Assembly (NCBI RefSeq): GCF_014191375.1
Contig: NZ_JACHWN010000003.1
Location: forward strand, 310,001-374,000
From: Mesorhizobium sp. RMAD-H1
Lineage (GTDB): Bacteria > Pseudomonadota > Alphaproteobacteria > Rhizobiales > Rhizobiaceae
Direction of reading: 5' to 3'
Length of the DNA stretch: 64,000 bases
This document shows positions 26,662 through 35,972 of the stretch, one piece after another. The first letter of the stretch is position 1. Every line of letters starts with the position of its first letter. The notes beneath the pieces were generated by a model that was not told the DNA's origin, did no database searches, and saw nothing but the letters and a program-made list of their open reading frames with translations. A program made the position numbers and the translations under genes.

Positions 26662-27285
26662 TCATGCATATCGTTTCATCAGCGCAGCGACCGTGTCGCT
26701 GCTGCGGGGGCGGTAATCCCGGTTCTCGACGAGAATCCAGCCGCCATTGCCATCTGTCTTCACGCGGTGGCGCATGCCGTTAGACGCTTCGATGATGCCG
26801 TAGTCCTGACCGCTGTCGGAGGGATAGGCGAAGAGCATCACGAGATCCTCGTCGCCGACATTGATGGAACGGTGGATCCAATAGGGCGGCACGTAGCAGA
26901 TCGACTGCGGGCCTATCTCCACGATGCGAGTTTCGCCTTCCGGCGATTCGAGCTGCATCAGGCCTTTGCCCTTCTGGCCGTAATAAATCTCAGGCCGGTC
27001 GGCCTTCGCATGGATGTGCCCGCGGGTGAGGAAGAACTCGTCGCCGATCCGCCCAGGGCTCATGCGCGTGATGCCATAGATCAGGTCCCCGGCGTGATCA
27101 CCCGGCCGGAAGTCCTCAACCGCGTAGACGACCGGGTCCCCGAGCTTTTGCGTCAATTGCGCATGCGCGGCCGCGTTTTCGTAAAGACCCGAGAGGTCAC
27201 TCAGCCGCTTCTCGTAACGTCCCGTATTGCCGCTCATGCCGCCGCTGTTTGCGTCGACGATGCTTGTGACCGGTTCTCTCAACAT
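26662..27285 (-). CDS. cupin-type glucose-6-phosphate isomerase
   Basis: Cupin-fold phosphoglucose isomerase of 207 residues, a metal-dependent enzyme type first known from archaea and also reported from Ensifer and Salmonella. The metal motif GHIHAKADRPEIYYG (His about 94 and 96, Glu about 101) and the later His in PPYWIHRSINVG match the family. It interconverts glucose-6-phosphate and fructose-6-phosphate. RBS GGAGG is well placed before the ATG at 27285. It is the first gene of the leftward operon and sits directly after a promoter overlapped by a HexR-like site. Confidence 0.92.
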   Translation of the reverse strand: MLREPVTSIVDANSGGMSGNTGRYEKRLSDLSGLYENAAAHAQLTQKLGDPVVYAVEDFRPGDHAGDLIYGITRMSPGRIGDEFFLTRGHIHAKADRPEIYYGQKGKGLMQLESPEGETRIVEIGPQSICYVPPYWIHRSINVGDEDLVMLFAYPSDSGQDYGIIEASNGMRHRVKTDGNGGWILVENRDYRPRSSDTVAALMKRYA

Positions 27286-27299
27286 GCCTACCTCCGTTT

Positions 27300-27314
27300 G
27301 GTAGTAAAATTACA
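27300..27314. promoter_or_regulatory. HexR-like operator 1
   Basis: GGTAGTAAAATTACA matches 14 of 15 positions of the HexR consensus TGTARTWWWAYTACA known from gammaproteobacteria. It overlaps the -10 box of a leftward promoter for the isomerase operon. The local RpiR/HexR-like regulator (22305-23195) is the likely binder. Confidence 0.65.
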
Positions 27315-27339
27315 TAAATTATTGCTATTAGACCTGCAA
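27311..27339 (-). promoter_or_regulatory. predicted promoter of leftward catabolic operon
   Basis: On the minus strand TTGCAG (27339-27334), a 17-nt spacer and TATGTA (27316-27311) form a sigma-70-type promoter upstream of the cupin isomerase start at 27285. HexR-like operator 1 overlaps its -10 box, which fits repression. Confidence 0.5.
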
Positions 27340-27413
27340 GTACAAAATTTCGCTTGTTTGCAGTTCAAAATCACGCCGTTGTGCCAAAAATTTATGTTGA
27401 CGATGAAAAAATT

Positions 27414-27428
27414 GGTAACTACGCTACA
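27414..27428. promoter_or_regulatory. HexR-like operator 2
   Basis: GGTAACTACGCTACA matches 11 of 15 positions of the HexR consensus and keeps both outer GTA/TAC half-sites. It lies 54 bp before the rightward binding-protein gene and 12 nt downstream of a TTGACG box (27397-27402). The 114-bp centre-to-centre distance from operator 1 would allow joint control of both operons. Confidence 0.45.
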
Positions 27429-27481
27429 TAAAGCCAAGAGGAAATGGCTCGCGATGGAACGCGCTCACCGGAGGAGAAATC

Positions 27482-28462
27482 ATGACCCGCAAGAAGAACA
27501 CCGTCCTCAAAATCGCCTTGGCTGCCGCCGCATCGCTGCTTGCGATCGGCTCGGCGCAGGCCGCCGACTGCAAGATCGGCATTTCCATGAAAACGCTCGA
27601 TGCGCCTTATTTCGCCGCGCAGGAAGTCGCCGCGAAGAAGCACGCCGAGGAACTCGGCTGCGAGGTGATCACGGCTGATGCGCAGAACGACCTCAACAAG
27701 CAGATCGCCGATGTCGAGGACATGGTCGCGCAGGGGATCGGCGCGCTGATCATCAATCCGCGCGACAGCAAGGGCATGGTTCCGGCGGTCAATGCCGCCA
27801 CGGCCGCGGGCGTCAAGGTGTTCGTGATCGACTCCACGCTCGATCCGGCCGCGAATTTCGTGACGCTGGTCCAGTCCTCCAACAGCCGAAACGGCATGCT
27901 CGTCGGCCAGTGGTTGGCCGATCAGATGAAGGGCAAGGATTTGAAGATCGCGCTTCTGTCTGGCGACAAGGGCAATGAAGTCGGCCAGGAGCGTCGCCTG
28001 GGCGTGCTTGCGGGCCTGATCGAAGGCCAGCTCAGGAACGAAGGCCGCGCGCGGGTGGAGATCGTCGGCCAGGGCTGGGGCCTGTGGGGCCATGAGGGTG
28101 GCCTGAAGGCCATGGAAGACCTGTTGGTCGCCAACCCGGATATCAATGTCGTGCTCGGCGAGAACGATTCCATGGTGCTCGGCGCGAAAAAGGCGCTTGA
28201 ACAGGCCGGTCGTCTCGACGGCGTGCTTCTGGTCGCCGCCGCCGACGGGCAGAAGGAAGCGCTCGAGATGATCAAGGAAGGCGGCTACGGCGCGACCGGT
28301 CTCAACGATCCGGCGCTCGTCGCCTCCACCGCGGTCGATCTCGCCAAGAAGGCGCTCGATGGCGCTCTGCCGGCCGACACGCCGAAGATCACCTATACGA
28401 CGCCGGTGGCGATCACCAAGGGCAATGTCGATCAGTACTACAAGCCTGACGCGGTATTCTGA
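27482..28462 (+). CDS. ribose-type ABC sugar/polyol-binding protein
   Basis: Periplasmic binding protein of 326 residues with a Sec signal peptide (about 1-28, cleavage after AQA). It belongs to the ribose-type periplasmic-binding-protein 4 family (QIADVEDMVAQGIGALIINPRD, GENDSMVLGAKKALEQ). RBS GGAGGAG. It is the first gene of an eight-gene rightward operon with ATPase, permease, FGGY kinase, HAD phosphatase, two SDRs and a GldA-like dehydrogenase. Ligand class: monosaccharide or polyol; identity unknown. Confidence 0.93.
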   Translation: MTRKKNTVLKIALAAAASLLAIGSAQAADCKIGISMKTLDAPYFAAQEVAAKKHAEELGCEVITADAQNDLNKQIADVEDMVAQGIGALIINPRDSKGMVPAVNAATAAGVKVFVIDSTLDPAANFVTLVQSSNSRNGMLVGQWLADQMKGKDLKIALLSGDKGNEVGQERRLGVLAGLIEGQLRNEGRARVEIVGQGWGLWGHEGGLKAMEDLLVANPDINVVLGENDSMVLGAKKALEQAGRLDGVLLVAAADGQKEALEMIKEGGYGATGLNDPALVASTAVDLAKKALDGALPADTPKITYTTPVAITKGNVDQYYKPDAVF

Positions 28463-28481
28463 CCGCTTGTCCTCCCGAAGT

Positions 28482-28511
28482 CGCCGACGGGTCCTTTGCG
28501 GCCCGCCGGCG
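28482..28511 (+). terminator. hairpin after binding-protein gene
   Basis: Inverted repeat CGCCGACGGG / CCCGCCGGCG (9 of 10 pairs) with a 10-nt loop, 20 nt after the binding-protein stop and 37 nt before the ATPase. No U-run. Probably a 3' stabiliser or attenuator. Confidence 0.45.
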
Positions 28512-28547
28512 GCAATCGACACCTGATCTCGAAGAAGCAATCGCGCA

Positions 28548-30055
<1,508 letters not shown>

Positions 30056-30056
<1 letters not shown>

Positions 30057-31039
30057 TGAGTACCGCCATGACAGACGTTACCGAAACTGCCCGCCCGTCG
30101 CTGAACATCAGCCAGATCCTGCAGCGCTATGGTACGCTAGCGATCCTCGTGGCGCTCGTCATCGTGGCGGCCAGCATGTCGGATGTGTTCCTGACGGAGC
30201 GCAACATCCTCAACGTGCTGCGCCAGATCTCCGGCACCAGCCTCATGGCGATCGGCATGCTCTTCGTCATCCTGACGCGCGGCATTGACCTCTCGGTCGG
30301 CTCCGTCGCGGCGCTCGGCAGCGTGCTTTCGGCGATCCTCATCCAGCAATACGGGCCGGGTCTCTCCATCGCGGCGACCCTTCTCGCGGGTGCCGGGTGC
30401 GGCCTGGTGTCCGGTGTGCTCGTCGCATTCCTGAAACTGCCGCCCTTCGTGACGACCCTTGCCATGATGACCGTGGCGCGCGGCCTTTCGCTGATCATCT
30501 CCGCGGGCCAGCCGATCGTCATGGGCGACGGAGGTGCTTTGATTACCGCGTTCGGTTCAGGCTCCTTCGCGGGCATTCCCTATCCCGTCATCCTGATGGC
30601 CATTGTCTTCCTCATCGCCGGGACGGTCCTGATGTTCACCCGCTATGGCCGTCTGGTGAAGGCGATCGGTTCGAATGTCGAGGCCGTGCGGCTCTCGGGC
30701 ATCCCGGTCGCCTGGTACACGATGTCGGTTTATGTGATTTCCGGTGTGCTTGCCGCCGCTGCCGGCATCGTTTCGGCAAGCCGCACCGGCGTCGGCTCGG
30801 CCAATATCGGCGTGGGCGCCGAACTCGATGCGATCGCGGCCGTCGTGATCGGTGGCGCGAGCCTGATGGGTGGTCGTGGCGGCGCCTTCAATACCTTTAT
30901 TGGGGTGATCGTCCTTGGCATCATCGCAAACATGATGAATCTCGCCCGCGTGCCCGGCTATCACCAGCAGGTCTTCATGGGTTGCATCATCATCGGCGCC
31001 ATGCTCCTGCAATACGCATCCAACTGGCTGCGCCGCTAA
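30056..31039 (+). CDS. ribose-type ABC importer permease
   Basis: RbsC-family permease of 327 residues with about eight to ten membrane segments and the conserved ILTRGIDLSVGSVAALGSV and AIGSNVEAVRLSGIPVAWY motifs. It is the sole permease gene and probably works as a homodimer, unlike the two-permease importer at 12475-14369. A short rhizobial-type repeat follows the stop, then the kinase gene. Confidence 0.94.
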
Positions 31040-31040
31040 G

Positions 31041-31083
31041 GCATGCTCCCGAAAAGTTGCAGGCTTTTCGGATAAGGGCATGC
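31041..31083. repeat. short rhizobial palindromic repeat
   Basis: Nested inverted repeat: outer GCATG (31041-31045) and CATGC (31079-31083), inner CCGAAAAG (31049-31056) and CTTTTCGG (31064-31071). I recall closely similar GCATG-CCGAAAAGT-CTTTTCGG-CATGC units as frequent intergenic repeats in rhizobial genomes. It lies inside the operon between the permease and kinase genes and may fold in the mRNA. Confidence 0.55.
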
Positions 31084-31165
31084 GGTTAAAACAATGGCCC
31101 GAAGGCGCGGCATGTCGGCCCGGACATGCGACCGGGCCATGGAGGAGGCGGAGCAGGGGGTAACG

Positions 31166-32668
31166 ATGTCCGAGGAGCTGTTTCTCACCATCGATGTCGG
31201 CACAGGCAGCGTGCGCGCTGCGCTCGTCGACAGGCGCGGCAAGGTACTCGCAATCAGCCTACGCGAGCACGAGCAGATCGTGCCGCAGTTCGGCTGGTCC
31301 GAGCAGCGGCCGGCCGACTGGTGGAGCGGGGTGGTCGCCGCGATCCGCGACGTGCTGGCAAAGGAGCCGGATGCGTGCGGGCGCATCTCCGCCGTCGCCG
31401 CCTGTGGCCAGATGCATGGCACCGTGCTTGTCGACGATCGCGGAAATCTCGCGCGCGATACGGCGCCGCTCTGGAACGACAAGCGCACCGTCGCCCATGT
31501 GAAGGCGTTCGAAAAGGCGCACCGGCCCGAAACCTATCTTGCCGACAGCGCCAATCCGGCAGCGCCGGCCTGGCCGGGCTTCAAGCTGCAATGGCTGCGC
31601 GACATGGACCCCGGGGCCTGGCGCAGGGCGGCGGCGGTCCTCATGCCGAAGGACTGGATCAATCTCAAGCTCACCGGTGAAATCGCCATGGACCGCACCG
31701 AGGGCGGCGCAAGCTTCCTGATGGATCCGCGTACCGGCGAATGGTCCGACCGGATGATCGGCCTTCTTGGTCTCGACAAGGCGAAGCTTGCGCCGCTGCG
31801 CAATCCCGTCGAGATACTCGGTCATGTCAATGCTGCGGCTGCCCGGGAGACGGGCCTGCGCGAAGGCACGCCCGTGCTCGTCGGCGGCGGTGACTATCCC
31901 ATGGCGCTGCTCGGTTCCGGTGTCTGCCGGCCGGGCATCGGTTCGGAGGTGATGGGCACATCGGCCATCATCACGGCAATTGCGGAAAAGCCGCTGCTCG
32001 ATGCGGCCGTTTCCAATGTCGGTACGGTGGAAGGCAATTGGGGCGCCTTCATGCTGCTTGAATCCGGCGGCGACGCCATGCGCTGGGCGCGGCGCGCCTT
32101 CCATGAGAAGCAGGTGAGCTACGAAGAGATCGTGGCCAAGGCGGCCGAGGCGCCGGCGGGCAGCGACCGGCTTTTCTTCATGCCCTATCTCGCCGGCGAG
32201 CGGCTTGGCGACCACCGCAATGCGCGCGCCCAGTTCTTCGGCATCGGTGCAGCGCACGGGCTCGCCCATATGCACCGGGCGGTGCTGGAAGGCGTGGCCT
32301 TTGCGGTGAAGCGCCACATCGACATCCTCGACCGTATTTCCGGGACGCCGCTGCAGCGGGTGATCGCATCGGGCGGCGGGGCGAAGACGAAGCTCTGGAT
32401 GAAGATCAAGGCCAGCGTCTACGGCATTCCGATCCTCGTTCCTGCCGAAGCCGAATGCGGCATTGTCGGCTGCGCGGCGATGGCGGCAGCGGCGACCGGG
32501 CTCTACTCCACCGTCGAGGATGCGGCGGAAACCTATGTAACCTATGCGGAGGAGATCATGCCCGATCCGGCCTGGGCCGAAGTCTACCGGCCGATGCAGG
32601 CCGTTTTCGAGAAACTCTATTTCCATAGCCAGTCGCTTTATGACGATCTGGACCGGTTGCCGTCATGA
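31166..32668 (+). CDS. FGGY-family carbohydrate kinase (xylulokinase-like)
   Basis: Sugar kinase of 500 residues. The N-terminal actin-like ATPase motif is LTIDVGTGSVRAALVD (about 6-21), with QMHGTVLVDDRGN and LWNDKR as in xylulokinases, and the C-terminal ATPase domain carries GGGDYPMALLGSG and ASGGGAKTKLWMKIKA. I chose the ATG at 31166 (GCAGGGGG upstream) over an ATG at 31094. FGGY kinases phosphorylate ketoses, polyols or sugar acids. The stop overlaps the HAD gene by 4 bp. It probably phosphorylates the imported sugar or the ketose made by the SDR enzymes. Confidence 0.92.
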   Translation: MSEELFLTIDVGTGSVRAALVDRRGKVLAISLREHEQIVPQFGWSEQRPADWWSGVVAAIRDVLAKEPDACGRISAVAACGQMHGTVLVDDRGNLARDTAPLWNDKRTVAHVKAFEKAHRPETYLADSANPAAPAWPGFKLQWLRDMDPGAWRRAAAVLMPKDWINLKLTGEIAMDRTEGGASFLMDPRTGEWSDRMIGLLGLDKAKLAPLRNPVEILGHVNAAAARETGLREGTPVLVGGGDYPMALLGSGVCRPGIGSEVMGTSAIITAIAEKPLLDAAVSNVGTVEGNWGAFMLLESGGDAMRWARRAFHEKQVSYEEIVAKAAEAPAGSDRLFFMPYLAGERLGDHRNARAQFFGIGAAHGLAHMHRAVLEGVAFAVKRHIDILDRISGTPLQRVIASGGGAKTKLWMKIKASVYGIPILVPAEAECGIVGCAAMAAAATGLYSTVEDAAETYVTYAEEIMPDPAWAEVYRPMQAVFEKLYFHSQSLYDDLDRLPS

Positions 32669-33348
32669 GCCGCAAAGCCGTTCTCTTCGATATGGACGGA
32701 ACACTGGTCGACAGCGAAGTCCTGCATTTCGAGACGCTGGCGGCTGCGGTGGAAAGCTTCGGCTACGCAGTACCCGACGGCTATGCCGAACGCGTTACAG
32801 GCAGGACGATCGGCGACTGCCACGCCTTGCTGGCAGAGATGGTCGGTTTCGCACTGCCACTCGACGACTTTGTGGCGCGGAAATACGCCCTCTATATCGA
32901 AAGGGCAGGGAGCCTGCGGACGCGGGAGGGCGCGCAAGCGGTGCTGGCGCTCATCCGCTCTTCCGGTGCGGCCATGGCCATCGTCTCGAATTCGGACCGG
33001 ATGCTGGCCGATGCCAATCTCACCGCCGTTGGCCTGCAGACGCCCGGCCTCGTCAGTGTGACGCGCAACGACGTGCGTATGGGCAAACCCCATCCCGAGC
33101 CCTATCTGCGCGCCGCCTGGCTGCTTGGCGTCGAGCCTTCCGACTGCATTGTCGTGGAAGACAGCGCGCCCGGCGCCAGCGCCGGTCTTGCCGCCGGCAT
33201 GACGGTGATCGGCTGGCCGGAGCCGCATCGCCCCGACATCGTCTTTCCCGCCGGAACGGTCATTGCCGATCCGCACGATCTCGTCGCAACGCTCCGGCCG
33301 CTTTTCTCCACTTCGCTCGAAACAGTTCCCGTTCCAAGGATCGCCTGA
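32665..33348 (+). CDS. HAD-superfamily sugar phosphatase/phosphoglucomutase-like
   Basis: HAD hydrolase of 227 residues. Motif I is LFDMDGTLVDSE (about 7-18), motif II lies in VSNSDRM, the Lys of motif III in RMGKPHPEPYL and the acidic motif IV in IVVEDSAPGASAG. This is the beta-phosphoglucomutase/2-deoxyglucose-6-phosphatase branch. It is coupled to the kinase by a 4-bp overlap and may remove a dead-end phosphosugar or act on a pathway intermediate. Confidence 0.9.
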   Translation: MSRKAVLFDMDGTLVDSEVLHFETLAAAVESFGYAVPDGYAERVTGRTIGDCHALLAEMVGFALPLDDFVARKYALYIERAGSLRTREGAQAVLALIRSSGAAMAIVSNSDRMLADANLTAVGLQTPGLVSVTRNDVRMGKPHPEPYLRAAWLLGVEPSDCIVVEDSAPGASAGLAAGMTVIGWPEPHRPDIVFPAGTVIADPHDLVATLRPLFSTSLETVPVPRIA

Positions 33349-33349
33349 C

Positions 33350-34123
33350 ATGTATCTCGACAAGTTCAAGCTCACCGGCAAAATCGCCGTCATCACGGGC
33401 GCCGCGCGCGGCATCGGCCTCTCGACCGCCGAGGCGCTTGCCGAAGCCGGCGCGACTGTCGTGCTCACCGACATGAACCCGGATCTGCTTGCCGCCGCGA
33501 CCGAGGGCCTGAAGGCGAAGGGCTACGACGTCGACAGCGAAGTGCTCGACGTGACGGATGTGAAGGCCGTGCAGGCGGTGCACGACGCGATCCTCGCCCG
33601 CCATGGCAGGGTTGACGTACTGGTCAACAATGCCGGCATCGCCATCTCCAACCATCCGGCCGAGACGATGGCCGACGAGGTGTGGAACAAGGTGATCGAT
33701 GTCAATCTCAACGGCGTCTTCTGGTGCTGCCGTGCGTTCGGCAACACGATGCTGAAGCAGGGCGCCGGCTCGATCGTCAATGTGGGTTCGATGTCGGGCT
33801 TCATCGTCAACCGACCGCAGGAGCAGGCCAACTACAACGCCTCGAAAGCCGCTGTCCATCACCTGACGAAGTCGCTTGCCGCCGAATGGGGTGCACGCGG
33901 CGTGCGCGTCAATTCGGTCGCGCCGACCTATATCGACACCGAGATGAACAAATATGTCTATGAGGACGAGGAGATGTACCGCCACTGGGTCGGCGGCACG
34001 CCGATGAACCGGCTTGGCCGCACCGACGAGGTGGCCTCGGTCATCCTGTTCCTGGCGAGCGATGCCGCAAGCCTGATGACCGGTTCCATCGTGCTGGCCG
34101 ATGGAGGCTACGTATGCTGGTGA
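33350..34123 (+). CDS. short-chain dehydrogenase/reductase (sugar or polyol)
   Basis: Classical SDR of 257 residues: cofactor motif TGAARGIG (about 15-22), an Asp after strand 2 (LTDMN) favouring NAD, NNAG at about 92-95, catalytic Ser in VGSMSG (about 144) and YNASK at about 160-164. The start at 33350 places the ATG across the end of the HAD gene stop. It ends 10 bp inside the GldA-like gene. Similar SDRs in sugar operons oxidise polyols to ketoses. Confidence 0.92.
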   Translation: MYLDKFKLTGKIAVITGAARGIGLSTAEALAEAGATVVLTDMNPDLLAAATEGLKAKGYDVDSEVLDVTDVKAVQAVHDAILARHGRVDVLVNNAGIAISNHPAETMADEVWNKVIDVNLNGVFWCCRAFGNTMLKQGAGSIVNVGSMSGFIVNRPQEQANYNASKAAVHHLTKSLAAEWGARGVRVNSVAPTYIDTEMNKYVYEDEEMYRHWVGGTPMNRLGRTDEVASVILFLASDAASLMTGSIVLADGGYVCW

Positions 34124-35205
34124 AGGCGGATCAGGCAGGCACGGTCCGCGGCGCGCGCTTCCCCGGCCGTTATATCCAGGGGCCCGGCGTTATCGCGCGG
34201 CTCGGCGCCGAGGCGAAGGCTTTCGGCGACAAGGCGATCGTTCTGCTCGACAATGGCATTTTTGATCTGCTGAAGGCCGATATTGAAGCCGCCTTCGCAG
34301 AAGGACCGGCGGTCGAGATCGTCCGCCATGGCGGCGAGTGTTCGGAAATAGCGATTGGATCTCTCGCTGATGCCGCAAAAGCGGCGGGCGCTTCGGTCAT
34401 CATCGGGGCAGGGGGCGGCAAGGCGCTCGATACCGCGAAGGCGGCGGCGCGTGACGTCTCGCTTCCAGTCATCGTCTTTCCCACCATCGCCGCATCCGAT
34501 GCGCCCTGCAGCGCGCTGGCGGTGGTCTATAATGAAGACGGGACAGTCGCCTACGACACGTTCCTTGCGCGCAATCCCGATCTGGTGCTGGTCGACACCG
34601 CGCTGATCGCCAGGGCTCCGGCGCGTTTCCTGGCGGCGGGCATTGGTGACGCCCTTGCCACCTGGTACGAGGCGGACTCCTGCCGCCAAAGCGGTGCCTT
34701 CAACTGCATGAAGATGCCGGGCGTGCCGCTCGCCTATGAAATCGCCCGCTTCTGCCGCGACACGATTTTCGCGTTCGGCGCGGCCGCCTTGCAGGAATGC
34801 GACGCAAAGAGCGCCGGGCCGGCGCTCGAGCGCGTCGTCGAAGCCAACATTCTTTTGTCGGGCATCGGCTTCGAATCCGGCGGTGTCGCAGCCGCCCACG
34901 CCATCCATCACGGGCTGTGCGAACTCGACGACGTGCACCATCACCTGCATGGCGAGAAGGTGGCGATCGGCGTGCTCGCAGGGCTGAAGCTGCATGGGCT
35001 CACGGAAGAATATGAGCGCGTGCGGCGGTTCTGCCTTTCCGTCCGCCTGCCGACGAAGCTTGCCGATATCGGCATCGCTGAAGTGACGCCGGAGAAGCTT
35101 GCGACTGTTGCGAAGCGCGCCTGCCGGGCGGGCGAGATCATCCACAACGAGCCCATCCCGGTGACCGAGGCGATGGTCATCAAGGCGCTCGAAGCATTGG
35201 TTTGA
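34114..35205 (+). CDS. GldA-like iron/zinc-dependent alcohol dehydrogenase
   Basis: Glycerol-dehydrogenase-family protein of 363 residues. The N-terminal NAD domain has GAGGGKALDTAKA (about 90-102); metal ligands of the family are visible in GIGDALATWYEAD (Asp about 172), AAHAIHHGL (His about 255) and HHLHGEKVAIG (His about 272). It overlaps the preceding SDR by 10 bp and the following SDR by a few bases, so all are tightly coupled. It probably oxidises a polyol or hydroxyketone in the pathway; glycerol itself is only one option. Confidence 0.9.
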   Translation: MLVKADQAGTVRGARFPGRYIQGPGVIARLGAEAKAFGDKAIVLLDNGIFDLLKADIEAAFAEGPAVEIVRHGGECSEIAIGSLADAAKAAGASVIIGAGGGKALDTAKAAARDVSLPVIVFPTIAASDAPCSALAVVYNEDGTVAYDTFLARNPDLVLVDTALIARAPARFLAAGIGDALATWYEADSCRQSGAFNCMKMPGVPLAYEIARFCRDTIFAFGAAALQECDAKSAGPALERVVEANILLSGIGFESGGVAAAHAIHHGLCELDDVHHHLHGEKVAIGVLAGLKLHGLTEEYERVRRFCLSVRLPTKLADIGIAEVTPEKLATVAKRACRAGEIIHNEPIPVTEAMVIKALEALV

Positions 35206-35222
35206 GAATGGAGGAGAAGGAA

Positions 35223-35960
35223 GTGGAAGCATTCAAGCCCGGACTGTTCTCCGGCAACAGGGTCGTCGTCTCCGGCGGCACGAGCGGCATAGGTCTTTCG
35301 CTCGCCAAGGGTTTTGCCGAGGCCGGTGCGATGGTGATCGCCACCGGCAGTTCCGAAAGCCGGCTTGCCGCCGCAAGGGCCGAAGGCGTGGATGGCCTCT
35401 TGTTCCAGCGTCTCGATGTCCGCGACAAGGCGTCGGTCAACGCCTTCTTCTCCGGCCTTGAACGGCTCGACGTTCTGGTAAACTGCCAGGGCGTGGCGCG
35501 ACCCGGTGCCGAATGGGAGGAGGAAACCTTCATGGATGTCATGGACATCAACCTCTCCAGCGCCATGCGGTTATCGCGCGAGGCTTTCCCGCTGTTGAAG
35601 GAAGCCAAGGGCAGCATCCTCAACGTCGCCTCGATGCTGAGCTATCTGGCGGATGAGACGGTGCCAGCCTACACGGCCAGCAAGACGGGCATCCTCGGCC
35701 TCACCCGCGCTCTTGCGCATAAATATGGGCGGGACGGGGTTCGCGTGAACGCAATCGCGCCGGGCTATCACCGCACCGACATGACGAAGCCGCTCTGGTC
35801 GGTTCCCGAGAGCGAAAGGATAATCAGCGACCGCTCGGCCCTGAAACGGTGGGGAACGACGGAAGATCTTGTCGGTCCGGTGCTTTTCCTGGCGTCTCCG
35901 GCGGCTGCATTCGTGACCGGCATAACCCTGCCGGTCGATGGCGGCTATCACGTCGGATAG
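35223..35960 (+). CDS. short-chain dehydrogenase/reductase
   Basis: Second SDR of the operon, 245 residues from a GTG start at 35223 that has GGAGAAGGAA directly upstream; an ATG at 35208 is the alternative. Cofactor motif SGGTSGIG near the N-terminus, NCQG in place of NNAG, catalytic Ser in VASMLS and YTASK. The residue after strand 2 (TGSSES) suggests NADP. It is the last gene of the rightward operon. Its use with the first SDR suggests an oxidation-reduction pair that epimerises or isomerises a sugar. Confidence 0.88.
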   Translation: MEAFKPGLFSGNRVVVSGGTSGIGLSLAKGFAEAGAMVIATGSSESRLAAARAEGVDGLLFQRLDVRDKASVNAFFSGLERLDVLVNCQGVARPGAEWEEETFMDVMDINLSSAMRLSREAFPLLKEAKGSILNVASMLSYLADETVPAYTASKTGILGLTRALAHKYGRDGVRVNAIAPGYHRTDMTKPLWSVPESERIISDRSALKRWGTTEDLVGPVLFLASPAAAFVTGITLPVDGGYHVG

Positions 35961-35972
35961 GAGACCGGATCC

